This document shows positions 1 to 9,552 of a stretch of 64,000 bases of DNA, in pieces. Source of the DNA: Lucinisca nassula (Eukaryota > Mollusca > Bivalvia > Lucinida > Lucinidae); contig OY757019.1 of the NCBI GenBank assembly GCA_963580285.1, positions 62,764,587 through 62,828,586 of the forward strand, written 5' to 3'. The number at the start of each line of letters is the position of its first letter. Within the stretch, counting starts at the first letter, position 1. The translations under genes were made by a program, and so were the position numbers. The notes under the pieces were generated by a model, which worked only from the letters and a program-made list of their open reading frames with translations, did no database searches and had not been told where the DNA came from.

Positions 1-1279
1 CAAGTCATTCATTGCAACAGAATAGGAGCACACAAAAAGCAGGCATTGAGAGGTGAAGGCGGGTTGATACCCAATCAGGTATACAATGCAGAGAGCGACA
101 ATAGGCCTGACCGAACAGAAAATGATGAAAATACGTCTGGAATTATAAACGAGCCTGCAGTAAATGAGCCAGAAATTATTGAGCCTGAGCTTGATACACC
201 AGAGAATGTTGATGAACATACTTCATTTACAGGAAGAAAACGTAGAAAGCCAGTTCTGGCTAAGGATTATCTTTTCTCTTGCAGATCTACCATGGCGAAA
301 ACTTAAATTACACCGAGAACTCAGTCAGTCTGCCCACCTGTTACATCTCGACCAATCTGTCCTGTCTGTAAAGAGACCGTTGGGAAAGATGAAAAGTTCG
401 AGAGCCACTTGGTTCAGTGTGATCAGGGTAGACCAGAATGCTCCACATGCGGACAAACTTTCAAGAAGAGAGCTTACCTCATATAGCATGAACAGACCAT
501 GTATAAACGTATTTCTACCATTACTTCTGAAAGTACAACAACAATGAAAACAGATTCTGTGGCTAATGATTCTGATGATGATTCAGACTGGCAGAGAGAG
601 GAGCCTGGTGTATCTATTGGAGGATCCGAATCGGACAGTGATTCAGACAAGGAAAGCGAGAAAAGGGCAGACGCTTCTCCATCTTCTGGCATGGCCAAGG
701 ATAAAGATATTTAAAATCTTTTAAAGGAAAGGGTGATAAGAAAAGCAACCACCCCAGCGGTACCCATCGCTCCAAAGAAATCAAAGATAGATCAGGGGCA
801 ATATAGTCTGAAAACGTGATCTAAAGTGTGAGAGACAAAGAAACTGAGAAATCTAATGAATAGAAGATTAGCATTAGTAAAATGAAAATTGAAAGCGATG
901 ACGAAAGAGCAGTTAATACTAAGTTTGATGCTAATGAAAAGGCTTCAGGCAAGTGTCAGTCAAAGAAACAACCTCAAGAAAGATCTCGCGCTGAGGCAAA
1001 ACTCAGTTCGAAGGAAGAATTGAAAGAAACAGATATTAAGGTGGTGTGTGATATGGAACATAATGAAACTTCATCAAAACATGTTACAAAAATCCGAGAA
1101 AATAGGGAAGTGATATATAGTGGCACTTTTGTTTGAAAGAAGCCCAAAATGGACTCAGTCCAATTGAATATTGGAGATACAGTACCCGAAGGTCGAGTGC
1201 GTACCTCTGACATACAAATTTGTGTTAGGGGCGGAGGTCATGTTGAGATTAACCTTAAATATTGTACAGATGAGAAGTA
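1..1279 (+). pseudogene. Ty3/Gypsy pol 3' end, decayed, with C-terminal zinc-finger extension
   Basis: Frame 1 reads from base 1 to 714 as the end of a Gypsy pol: QVIHCNRIG resembles the post-integrase 'VIH..R' segment, then an acidic linker, a GRKRRKP motif, and a zinc-finger pair: CPVC with H and C following (C-x2-C-x12-H-x3-C, from base 358), then CSTC. The same order of parts is seen in the Gypsy element at 2830-4362 (GRKVRKP, CPVC, CEIC, acidic DWDSD stretch), so the two are related. Stops in this frame are TAA at 304-306 and TAG at 484-486. A second stretch in another frame (882-1279, TGA at 1134-1136) gives a lysine/glutamate-rich segment ending in GGGHVEINLKYC. I do not recognise that tail, and it lacks the Ikaros-like fingers of the other element. 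The 5' part lies outside the window. Confidence 0.7.
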
Positions 1280-1373
1280 ATCTTAACTTTTAAGTTACTG
1301 ACTATAATAAATATCCACTTGAAGGTATTTTTCATCAAAGTACTGAAGTTTTTTTAGTTTTTTTTTTTAAATC

Positions 1374-2276
1374 TGTAACGTTGACGACCTTAACTTTGGT
1401 CTTGTATATTAATTTTTCACAAGATAAATGATTATTTAACAACAAAGGTATGACATAAAATATTTTCCGGTTTAAAGCTACCTTGCTTATAATAATTAGA
1501 AATTGATTGGTTTGCAAAACTAAAATCATCTTATAATTTACGAAACTAGAATGAAGCAATCACACAATTCATTGGGTATCTAACTTTCTGTTTTATGTCT
1601 AGCCTCAGACCTTCACCGTTTGATACCAGCACCACACCTGTCTGATAAACCTGTCTCAGCTTGGCCTCGTATGAGACAGTCTTACTCTATCAGCAGTTCT
1701 ACTCCCAATCGAAAGGAAGGTTAGAGCCCGGCAGGCACTTGTAAGGTTGCTTGGGTCTATCAGGTCGGAGTTTTCACTGCCGCTTAGATAGCCCAATTCA
1801 CCTCACAAAGATTTACCAAAGCTCCAAAGCCACTCCGCAGTATTGGATTCCTTTGTCGATTTGTACTCTTCAAAGCCTACTCGCATTCTGCCTTATCACT
1901 GCTATGATCGCGCTTTTATACTGCCGATGACGTATCATCGGGCCATTCCCATTTCATGGACGAGTCTACCTTAGCCTAATCCGCCTGATAAGCGTCCCGC
2001 AACCGTATATATTTAATAAGCGTCTATATAACGATTTTCGGATCAATGGAAATTCTGAGTTATTTAAGCTTAAATTCTGGTATCAGAGGCTAGACGTAAA
2101 ACAAGTAATCGACTCTGAATAAATTTATCTATTTTGCATGAAAAGATACAAACCTAACAAGGAGATTCGGACCTTTGATTTTGACGAACGCTGATCAATG
2201 TTTTTGTTTTGCTTCGAGCAAGCACAGCTTTTCAAAAAGGTTTGGTTCTACGAGTCACCGAAACGATTTCCTTACA
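1374..2276 (-). repeat. 3' LTR of the Gypsy element
   Basis: 903 bp, almost identical to 8646-9548. Ends are TGTAAG...TTACA read on the minus strand. Flanked outside by AATC and by the poly-T tract at the end of the older Gypsy relic. Confidence 0.93.
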
Positions 2277-2829
2277 CTACCCACGCCTCCGGGTTAAGCG
2301 TCTCGCTTAAATCTTTGTATATATTGATTATTTCTGAAAGAAAGGGATGGGTAAATATCCACTTCACAGACCTATTAAAACTATCAACTAAACAGACATT
2401 TATATTTAATTAAACAGCACAGATTGAATCTCAAACTCGTGTACTATGGATCGGCCTCTATCCTAAAGTTGGCATGTGTCTTAATGGCCTTCTGTATCAA
2501 CAACTTGAGATTCAGAGCAACACGTAGCATAATATTCTCAAACTGATTCCTTCATCTTTATAAAATAACTTTAAATATTCCCAAAAGCATATCATTATTC
2601 ACTTCTGTGAAGAGATAGTCAAATCTTTCAAAGTATCCATTGATTTCAAAATTGCATGTAAGCACAAACATAAGGATTTCAGTGATCATCTGCCACTCAT
2701 AAAATAGAAACTGATATCTCTACTAAAAGAAAACAATCACAGTGCAATATATCTACTGAGGACAGAAACTCATTGAGTTTCTCTTTATGGTTCTCCTTAG
2801 AATTAAAATGCTGGTCAACCATCTTATTT
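2277..2829 (-). other. Gypsy internal 3' non-coding region with polypurine tract
   Basis: No reading frame of note between the pol stop and the 3' LTR. The 14 bases next to the LTR (2277-2290) read GGAGGCGTGGGTAG on the minus strand: purine-rich and in the right place to be the polypurine tract that primes plus-strand synthesis. Confidence 0.55.
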
Positions 2830-4362
2830 CTATTTCCTGTGACCCCAGGTGATATGGCTGAAGAATTCTAGCTTAACGCGGCTGTTGTAGTCGCACACAT
2901 TGCACCTCATTGGATCATCTACTGCATGTAAGCCCTGGTGCATGCAGTACATAACCCTATCTCCAAATGCTATATCACATATCTCGCAAACACTTTTTCC
3001 TTTGGTTTGGTTATCTTTTTCAGCATCAGATTTGATTTCAGTCTCTGTTTGAGCACTCTTCTCCTGAACACTACTGGCAACCTGCACTGCCTGAGCTTTG
3101 GCTTTTGTCATTATTAGTCTCTTATCTGCCAGTGTCTCTGTGGGTTCTTTTGTTTGGATAGTTGACCTTCCCTGTTCATTCTGTCCCTTACTTTGACTCT
3201 GCACTGTTTCAGAACGAGCTTGTTTCTTAACTGGTGCAGGCACAGGATTTGGCTGCACACGCTTCCGAATGCAGGGATTTCTGTCTTGTTCTGACACTTC
3301 AACCTCAGGGTCCGAGTCCCAGTCACTATGTATCCCTTGCTGACCCGTTCCATGTTCTCTCTTCATATGCCTCTTTCTATACTCATCCCTGATGAAGGTT
3401 TTCTTGCATATCTCACATTTACTTAGTTTCCCCATCTTTTCTCTTGCGCAGGCAACGACATGCTGTTCGAAGGTCTGATCACATGGTAAGTCATTCTTAC
3501 AAACTGGACAGATCTGTTTTGGTTCTGCCATTCTTTTTCTCGGAGTTGTCTTGGTATTGACCATCTGTTTTGCATCAAACCTGAAAACAGAAGAGACAAA
3601 ATCTTTAAACCACTCTGGTTTTCTAACCTTCCTACCTCGAGTGGTATACCTTGCTTCTTCTTCATCATCTTGAGGTTGATTGATATCTTTCGCTTCATCA
3701 TAATCCTCTTCAACTTTGTTTTCTCCGTCTTGAGACTGATCATCGGGTACCAAAACTTCTTCACCCTTTAGAATCTGACTCTTAACTTTATTCAATCTTT
3801 CTGTGTGTATTATTTGCAGTGTCCCTGATCTACCACAATCAACCTCATAGAGAACATCACTTAGTTGCCTTTTCACTTCAAACGGACCTTTCCAATACCA
3901 CGTGAATTTAGGTGAATGACCTGGATTTATGACTGGGAAAAGAACATATACTTTTTCGCCTGTGGCATATGTTTCATACGATAAGGAACTATCATGATAT
4001 TTCTTTTGTCTTAGCACTGATTGTTCAGTATGTGCCCTCACAAATTTATGTGCGTTTTCCATTGCTTCTTGTAATTCCCAAACCCACTGATTATATGGTA
4101 TGGCCTTAATGCTTGGAGGCATGTCATAGATTATTTCTAATGGGGTCGTTGTCTCACGTCCTAACATTAACCTATTCGGACTCATACCCGTGGTATCATG
4201 TTCAGAGGCTCGATACGCCATCATAACGAAAGGTAACTGCTTATCCCAATTTCTGTGATTTTCATCGACGAAAGCACTAAGCATTGTACATAATGTGCGA
4301 TTAAACCTCTCAACCATAACCATCTGACTGAGGATGGTATGGCGTTGTTTGTGTCTTCTCAA
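2830..4362 (-). CDS. Gypsy pol: integrase C-terminal part plus four-zinc-finger extension
   Basis: 510 codons open on the minus strand. The start (MVERFNRTL, NWDKQLPFVMMAYR) is the end of the integrase core; the catalytic Glu is the E of VERFNR. The integrase C-terminal domain follows (WKGPFEV, YEVDCG). After an acidic linker and a GRKVRKPEW motif come fingers at residues 285-305 (C-x2-C-x12-H-x3-C) and 316-337 (C-x2-C-x12-H-x4-H), then ~120 low-complexity residues, then a pair at 459-479 (C-x2-C-x12-H-x3-H) and 487-508 (C-x2-C-x12-H-x4-H) separated by seven residues containing DP. This last pair matches the C-terminal dimerisation fingers of Ikaros/Hunchback/TRPS1 proteins (VMY..H.G.H, CN.C.Y.S, EF.SHIT). 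A possible role in multimerisation or chromatin targeting is inference. The frame is separated from the upstream integrase by a stop and an indel, so this ATG is only the first Met after the break. Confidence 0.85.
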   Translation of the reverse strand: MRRHKQRHTILSQMVMVERFNRTLCTMLSAFVDENHRNWDKQLPFVMMAYRASEHDTTGMSPNRLMLGRETTTPLEIIYDMPPSIKAIPYNQWVWELQEAMENAHKFVRAHTEQSVLRQKKYHDSSLSYETYATGEKVYVLFPVINPGHSPKFTWYWKGPFEVKRQLSDVLYEVDCGRSGTLQIIHTERLNKVKSQILKGEEVLVPDDQSQDGENKVEEDYDEAKDINQPQDDEEEARYTTRGRKVRKPEWFKDFVSSVFRFDAKQMVNTKTTPRKRMAEPKQICPVCKNDLPCDQTFEQHVVACAREKMGKLSKCEICKKTFIRDEYRKRHMKREHGTGQQGIHSDWDSDPEVEVSEQDRNPCIRKRVQPNPVPAPVKKQARSETVQSQSKGQNEQGRSTIQTKEPTETLADKRLIMTKAKAQAVQVASSVQEKSAQTETEIKSDAEKDNQTKGKSVCEICDIAFGDRVMYCMHQGLHAVDDPMRCNVCDYNSRVKLEFFSHITWGHRK

Positions 4363-4381
4363 TTTGTAGGAGTCTGCACAT

Positions 4382-4585
4382 TTATTTGAATAACTTGCTT
4401 ACAAACTGCCTTCCTTGGTCTGAATGAATTTTTGAAGGTATTCCGTATCTTACAATGAATTCTGTAACCATTATTCCTGCTACGGTCGATGCTTCCATGT
4501 TTGGCATTGCATAACTTTCTGTCCATTTTGTGTAATAGTCTGCTATTACTAATATGTATTTATTTCCTTCTTCTGTCTCTGGCAA
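4382..4585 (-). pseudogene. Gypsy integrase catalytic-core fragment
   Basis: Reads NKYILVIADYYTKW and GIPSKIHSDQGRQFVS, carrying the first two Asp residues of the D,D,E integrase core. It overlaps the end of the upstream RT-integrase frame by 37 bases. The upstream frame is lost at a run of seven G (minus strand) near 4590; this frame ends in a TAA (4382-4384), and after another ~50 bases the frame shifts once more before 4362. So the integrase is interrupted at least three times in ~250 bp. Homopolymer slippage is the simplest explanation for the first break. Confidence 0.85.
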
Positions 4586-6309
4586 TTCCCCCCCAAAATA
4601 TCAACAGCGATTCTCTCTAGGGGATATCCACTACGGGCAATTTGCATTGGAGCTCGTTTGATCTTGCCTGGCCCCTTTCTTTTAGCACATGTTTCACATC
4701 CATTCACATATGTCCGAACATCATTCCGAAGACCTGGCCAATAAAACCGTTGCCTTATCCTTCCAAGTGTCTTCTTGATACCGAGGTGACCTGAAGCTTT
4801 AATATCGTGTGAATAGCTTAAGATGACCCTTCTTTGCTTTAACGGTACAATAGCTTGCCATTTTACTTGACCTGTTTCAAGAGCAACCCATTTCCGTACG
4901 AGCATGTTGTCTTTGATGTCTAGCATATCCCATTGTGTCCATAATGATTTATGGAAGTAACTTCTGTCTTGTATGGCTTTCGAATCAGATCTTGTCTTTT
5001 TTGAGACACATTCCTTCATTGTAGAAATGTCACTGTCTTCTTCCTGTGCTGAAATAAGGTCAATTGGTTGGACATCTCCCAATGTAATTTGACTTAATTC
5101 CTCAATACGCGACACAACAGCCCTCTGTGACTTTCTTTTACTTTTACAGTCCAAGCCGCATTGTTTGCAAACTTGTCTGCTCAAACCATCAGCATTTTTA
5201 TGAAGCCTGCCAGCCCGGTGTTCAATTTTCATGTCATAAGACGCCAGTATTTCCAGCCATCTTGCAACCTGTCCCTCTGGATTTTTGAAATTCATTATCC
5301 ACCTTAAGGACCCATGATCTGTTCTCAGGGTAAATCTCTTTCCATAAAGATAGTGTCTGAAATGTTTTACATAGTTGACAACTGCTAACAATTCTTTCCG
5401 TGTCACACAATAATGACTCTCAGACTTACTTAAAGTCCTACTAGCAAAAGCTATTACATGCTCTTTTCCACTTATGTTTTGTGATAGAACTGCAGCTATG
5501 GATACATCACTTGCATCTGTGTCTAGAATAAATTCTTTGTTAAAATCTGGGTGAGCCAGAATAGGTGCTTCAGTTAGCTTTCGTTTTAGTGTCTCAAATG
5601 CGCTTTCACACTGTTGGGACCAAACAAACGCTTGATTCTTTTCTGTTAACTTATGCAGGGGCTTCGCAATTTCCGCAAACTGCTGTATGAAGCGTCTGTA
5701 ATAACTGCAAAGTCCAATAAACGACCTAACCTCTTTAACACAAGTAGGTGTTGGCCATGTCTTGATACATTCGGTTTTCTTTGGATCTGTCCTTATACCT
5801 TTAGCCGATATAATATGTCCCAAAAACTCAACTTCTTTGGCAAAAAGGTGACATTTTCGTGGCTTTAGCTTTAGTCCAGCTTCTCTAAACCTGTCAAATA
5901 CTTTACTAAGGTTTTCTACCATATTCTCAAACGATTTCCCAGTGACTATTATATCGTCAAGGTAAATCAAACATATCTGCCAGTGGAGGCCTGCCAGCAC
6001 TGTCTCCATCAGCCTTTCAAATGTCGCTGGCGCATTGCAGAGACCGAAAGGCATGACCTTGAATTTAAATAACCCTTTTCTGCTATTGAACGCTGTTTTT
6101 TCCCTGTCAGACTCGTCCACGTCCACTTGCCAATATCCGGAATTCATATCTAGACTGGAAAACCATTTATTCCCAGCCAACTGATCCAGTGATTCGTCTA
6201 CTCTAGGTAGGGGATAGGCATCCTTGATGGTGACATCATTTAGCCGCCTATAGTCAACACAGAACCTCTGCGTACCGTCTTTCTTCTTTATAAGGACGAT
6301 ACTACTCGC
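4549..6309 (-). pseudogene. Gypsy reverse transcriptase - RNase H - integrase N-terminal domain
   Basis: Open on the minus strand from just after the UGA at 6310-6312; the first Met of the long part is at 6180. From that Met: palm motif LDMNSGYWQV at residues 10-19, catalytic YLDD at 73-76, then RNase H with DTDASD (220-225), KELLAVV (Glu 263) and RTDHGSL (Asp 288), then the integrase zinc-binding domain with H458, H465, C495, C498 (HHCC). It ends out of frame at a seven-G run just before the integrase core. The order RT-RNase H-integrase is that of Ty3/Gypsy, not Copia. It is continuous with the protease/RT frame upstream apart from one UGA. Confidence 0.92.
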
Positions 6310-7278
6310 TCAGGGACTTGTCGATGGTTGGATCACGTCTTTGTCGAGCATTTCTGATATCTGGGAGTCGACTTCTTCATTCATATGCACTGGAACACGC
6401 CTTGGGGGTTGTTTGATCGGTGGTGTTTGATTCGTTGGTATCTTATGCTTAATGATACCGGTTCGACCAAGATCAGCATCCTTCTTTGAAAATATGTCGG
6501 AATATCCAGTCAATAGTCGAGCAACTTGATGTTTTTGCTCCTCATTTAAACCCACTGCTGTTCGTCTAAAAAGATCCTGCAGATAATCTGGTACGGAGTT
6601 TTTGCTTTTAGAATTGTCACCACTGCTATTCACCTTTCTAATTTCAACAACCGGACTGGCTGTAGCAACATGAGTACCAGAATTTATTGTCTGAACTTCG
6701 TTGGTCAGGTTCATCATCCTAAGCGGTAATGTCTGCTTACCATGAACCAGACTTTTAGCAATACACTGTCCTCTCTCGTATATCTTCTCTGAAGGTTCTA
6801 TCACACATAAATCTTCCTTGAGAATCCCTTTTCCTAATACTTTTCCCGGAATTATCACTTCAGATCGCGCTGGTACCATTACCTTTTCCGCTACTACAAT
6901 TCTGTAACAGCCCAACATTCCATGACAGTTCAAAGGGTATTTGCGGCCTTGTAAGATCAAATTTTTTGTCTCAATATCTATATGGCCCTTTTCTTTCTTT
7001 AAGAAATCCAGTCCTAAAATAACGTCAGATTCAACATCTGCTACAATTACATTGCATGAACATTTTATATCTCCAAAAGTCAAATTCACATTTGTTGCAC
7101 CTTTTACATTCAGAGGATTTCCAGATGCTGATACTATTTCTTTACAAAAATTTCTTAGATTTGATATTTGTCCATCAATCATATTCCAAGCCCTTATTGA
7201 TAACACTGAAAGAGTTGCTCCTGTATCAACTAAGCAATCAACTTCATACCCATTGAGTTTAGCTGATATATATAACCC
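6310..7278 (-). pseudogene. Gypsy aspartic protease and start of reverse transcriptase
   Basis: Starts directly after the gag stop in the same frame. The protease active-site motif VDTGATLS is encoded just upstream of the first ATG (7206) of this frame, so translation must come from gag rather than from that ATG. ILGLDFL, the retropepsin flank motif, follows. The frame runs into the RT fingers (IKQPPRRVP, then PSTSP) and ends in UGA at 6310-6312. At that place Gypsy RTs have a Trp (SPWAS), so this is most simply a TGG-to-TGA nonsense mutation, not a functional recoding site. Confidence 0.88.
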
Positions 7279-8523
7279 TTAACCTTGAAAATTCGACAGA
7301 TTTATCTCGCCTTTTGCTTGAGAGTCGGCTTTATCTTGCTGTTGTTTTTCGCGGTTTTTAGGGCAGTTCCGACGAATATGATGTTCAGAGCCGCAAGTAT
7401 AGCACCGGCGTTTAACATTTTGTTGAGGTGCTGCGTGTCTTGGCACATAACTTGCACTATTGGAATTAGGAGCCCACGCCGTATTTCTAGTAAATCTGGG
7501 CGTATTCTGTCGGGACAATGTCTCAAGCGTTTTCTGCATGTTCACAATTGTCTCTTTTAAATTTTTCAATTCATTTATGGGAAGTTCTGCCGAAGTTGTA
7601 GGTGATTCAGGATTGCTGACTGCGAGCATGAACCCTTGACCTTCCATGTGCTTTTTCTCAGCTTTGTTGAACGCTTCAAGTTCTACTGCATGCCTGACAG
7701 CCATGTTTAAACTTGTGGGCCGGGCCTGCTTTATTCTGAGTCTCATGTCTGAGCTGACTAGGGCATCTATAAATTGTTCTTTTGCCAAAGTTTCTCGTAC
7801 ATCAGAAGGAGCCGTTGTGTAGGCTAAGTTTGTCAGCCTCCAGATGTCTTGACCGAGCTCTGTCAAAGGTTTTGTAGCACGCTGTCGTCTTTCCTTTAAT
7901 TGCATTCTATACAGCTCTGTCTGATTTGGTGGTGCAAATCTGTCTTGTAATGCTTTGGACAATTCCTCGAAATCGTTAGATTTACTTGCAAGGTTCCCAA
8001 ACACACCCGGAGCTTGGCCTCTTAGAGAAACAGCTAAATAAAGGCCCTTTTCCTTATAAGTCCACTTATTCAACTCGGCACAAGCATCAAAGTGAGCCCT
8101 ATAGTCTACCCAATAACCAATCCCATCATATGTTGCAGGTTTGATTTTGGCACCACCCCCTTTAGAGTTTGAAATGGGTACAGCACGTTCCGAGTCTTCC
8201 CGCTTTGGTGTTGAGGTCAATGGCCCTAAATTTCTCTGACCTGCTACAAAAGCTGCAGGTTGATCTGCTATTTGGTCAATCTGGGGTGTGAGACAAGGTG
8301 GAGTCATTGAACCTGTACTGTTTTGTTCGGTTTCAGGAATCTTTGGCAACAATCTCTTTCGCTTTATTTCATTTGGCTGATACCTAGGTGTATAGTTAGC
8401 CCTACTTTTGGTCTCAACCTCTCGTGCTTCCATATCATTTATTTTTCTTTCAAGAAATGTAATCTCTGAGTTTAATTTGCTTAGTTCATTCTGGGCCCTA
8501 ATGGTTTCAAGTCTCCTGTCCAT
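7279..8523 (-). CDS. gag: Gypsy gag polyprotein with one zinc knuckle
   Basis: 414 codons, the first gene after the 5' LTR leader. A coiled-coil-prone N-terminus (Met-1 at 8523, Glu/Arg/Leu-rich) is followed by a central capsid-like region (YWVDYRAHFDACAELN, LYLAVSLRG, ELGQDIWRLTNLAY) typical of retrotransposon gag, then a CCHC zinc knuckle at residues 373-386 (C-x2-C-x4-H-x4-C) for RNA binding, and a basic Gln-rich tail. It ends in UAA (7279-7281), and the protease continues in the very same frame after that stop. The start is chosen as the first ATG after the leader, about 120 bp from the LTR. Confidence 0.88.
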   Translation of the reverse strand: MDRRLETIRAQNELSKLNSEITFLERKINDMEAREVETKSRANYTPRYQPNEIKRKRLLPKIPETEQNSTGSMTPPCLTPQIDQIADQPAAFVAGQRNLGPLTSTPKREDSERAVPISNSKGGGAKIKPATYDGIGYWVDYRAHFDACAELNKWTYKEKGLYLAVSLRGQAPGVFGNLASKSNDFEELSKALQDRFAPPNQTELYRMQLKERRQRATKPLTELGQDIWRLTNLAYTTAPSDVRETLAKEQFIDALVSSDMRLRIKQARPTSLNMAVRHAVELEAFNKAEKKHMEGQGFMLAVSNPESPTTSAELPINELKNLKETIVNMQKTLETLSRQNTPRFTRNTAWAPNSNSASYVPRHAAPQQNVKRRCYTCGSEHHIRRNCPKNREKQQQDKADSQAKGEINLSNFQG

Positions 8524-8624
8524 ACTTTGAATATGACTCTCAAACTATGTTGTCTCATCCATAAATAACATATACTAGATACACTTAAGCAAAGGTTCGT
8601 TATAACTGTATGTTATTGTATTAT

Positions 8625-8640
8625 CCCGACGCTGCCACCA
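8625..8640 (-). promoter_or_regulatory. Candidate tRNA primer-binding site
   Basis: On the minus strand, five bases after the end of the 5' LTR, the sequence starts TGGTGGCAGCGTCGGG. TGG pairs with the universal CCA end of tRNAs and the location is right. I do not assign the tRNA. Confidence 0.6.
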
Positions 8641-8645
8641 AAATC

Positions 8646-9548
8646 TGTAACGTTGACGACCTTAACTTTGGTCTTATATATTAATTTTTCACAAGATAAA
8701 TGATTATTTAACAACAAAGGTATGACATAAAATATTTACCGGTTTAAAGCTACCTTGCTTATAATAATTAGAAATTGATTGGTTTGCAAAACTAAAATCA
8801 CCTTATAATTAACGAAACTAGTATGAAGCAATCACACAATTCATTGGGTATCTAACTTTCTGTTTTATGTCTAGCCTCAGACCTTCACCGTTTGATACCA
8901 GCACCACACCTGTCTGATAAACCTGTCTCAGCTTGGCCTCGTATGAGACAGTCTTACTCTATCAGCAGTTCTTCTCCCAATCGAAAGGAAGGTTAGAGCC
9001 CGGCAGGCACTTGTAAGGTTGCTTGGGTCTTTCAGGTCGGAGTTTTCACTGCCGCTTAGATAGCCCAATTCACCTCACAAAGATTTACCAAAGCTCCAAA
9101 ACCACTCCGCAGTATTGGATTCCTTTGTCGATTTGTACTCTTCAAAGCCTACTCGCATTCTGCCTTATCACTGCTATGATCGCGCTTTTATACTGCCGAT
9201 GACGTATCATCGGGCCATTCCCATTTCATGGACGAGTCTACCTTAGCCTAATCCGCCTGATAAGCGTCCCGCAACCGTATATATTTAATAAGCGTCTATA
9301 TAACGATTTTCGGATCAATGGAAATTCTGAGTTATTTAAGCTTAAATTCTGGTATCAGAGGCTAGACGTAAAACAAGTAATCGACTCTGAATAAATTTAT
9401 CTATTTTGCATGAAAAAATACAAACCTAACAAGGAGATTCGGACCTTTGATTTTGACGAACGCTGATCAATGTTTTTGTTTTGCTTCGAGCAAGCACAGC
9501 TTTTCAAAAAGGTTTGGTTCTACGAGTCACCGAAACGATTTCCTTACA
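8646..9548 (-). repeat. 5' LTR of the Gypsy element
   Basis: 903 bp, same ends as 1374-2276. It would hold the element's promoter, but I cannot point to a TATA box with confidence. AATC directly outside (9549-9552) matches the duplication at the other end. Confidence 0.93.
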
Positions 9549-9552
9549 AATC

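Larger units (their letters stand above)
1370..9552 (-). mobile_element. Ty3/Gypsy LTR retrotransposon, nearly full length, flanked by AATC duplications
   Basis: Two direct repeats of 903 bp (1374-2276 and 8646-9548) start TGTAAGG and end GTTACA on the minus strand, the TG...CA rule for LTRs. AATC sits immediately outside both (1370-1373 and 9549-9552), a 4-bp target-site duplication. Between them, on the minus strand, lie gag, protease, reverse transcriptase, RNase H and integrase in Gypsy order. The LTRs differ at about nine positions by eye (~1%), so the insertion is fairly young. The copy is nevertheless broken: UAA between gag and pol, a UGA in pol, and indels in integrase, so it is unlikely to be autonomous. 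Its distinctive feature is a long C-terminal pol extension with four zinc fingers. Confidence 0.93.

Noticed and set aside
6310..6312. UGA in the Gypsy RT as another selenocysteine site
   Set aside because: The position is a Trp in Gypsy RTs (SPWAS), so TGG-to-TGA is the simple explanation, and the rest of that pol carries UAA and indels.
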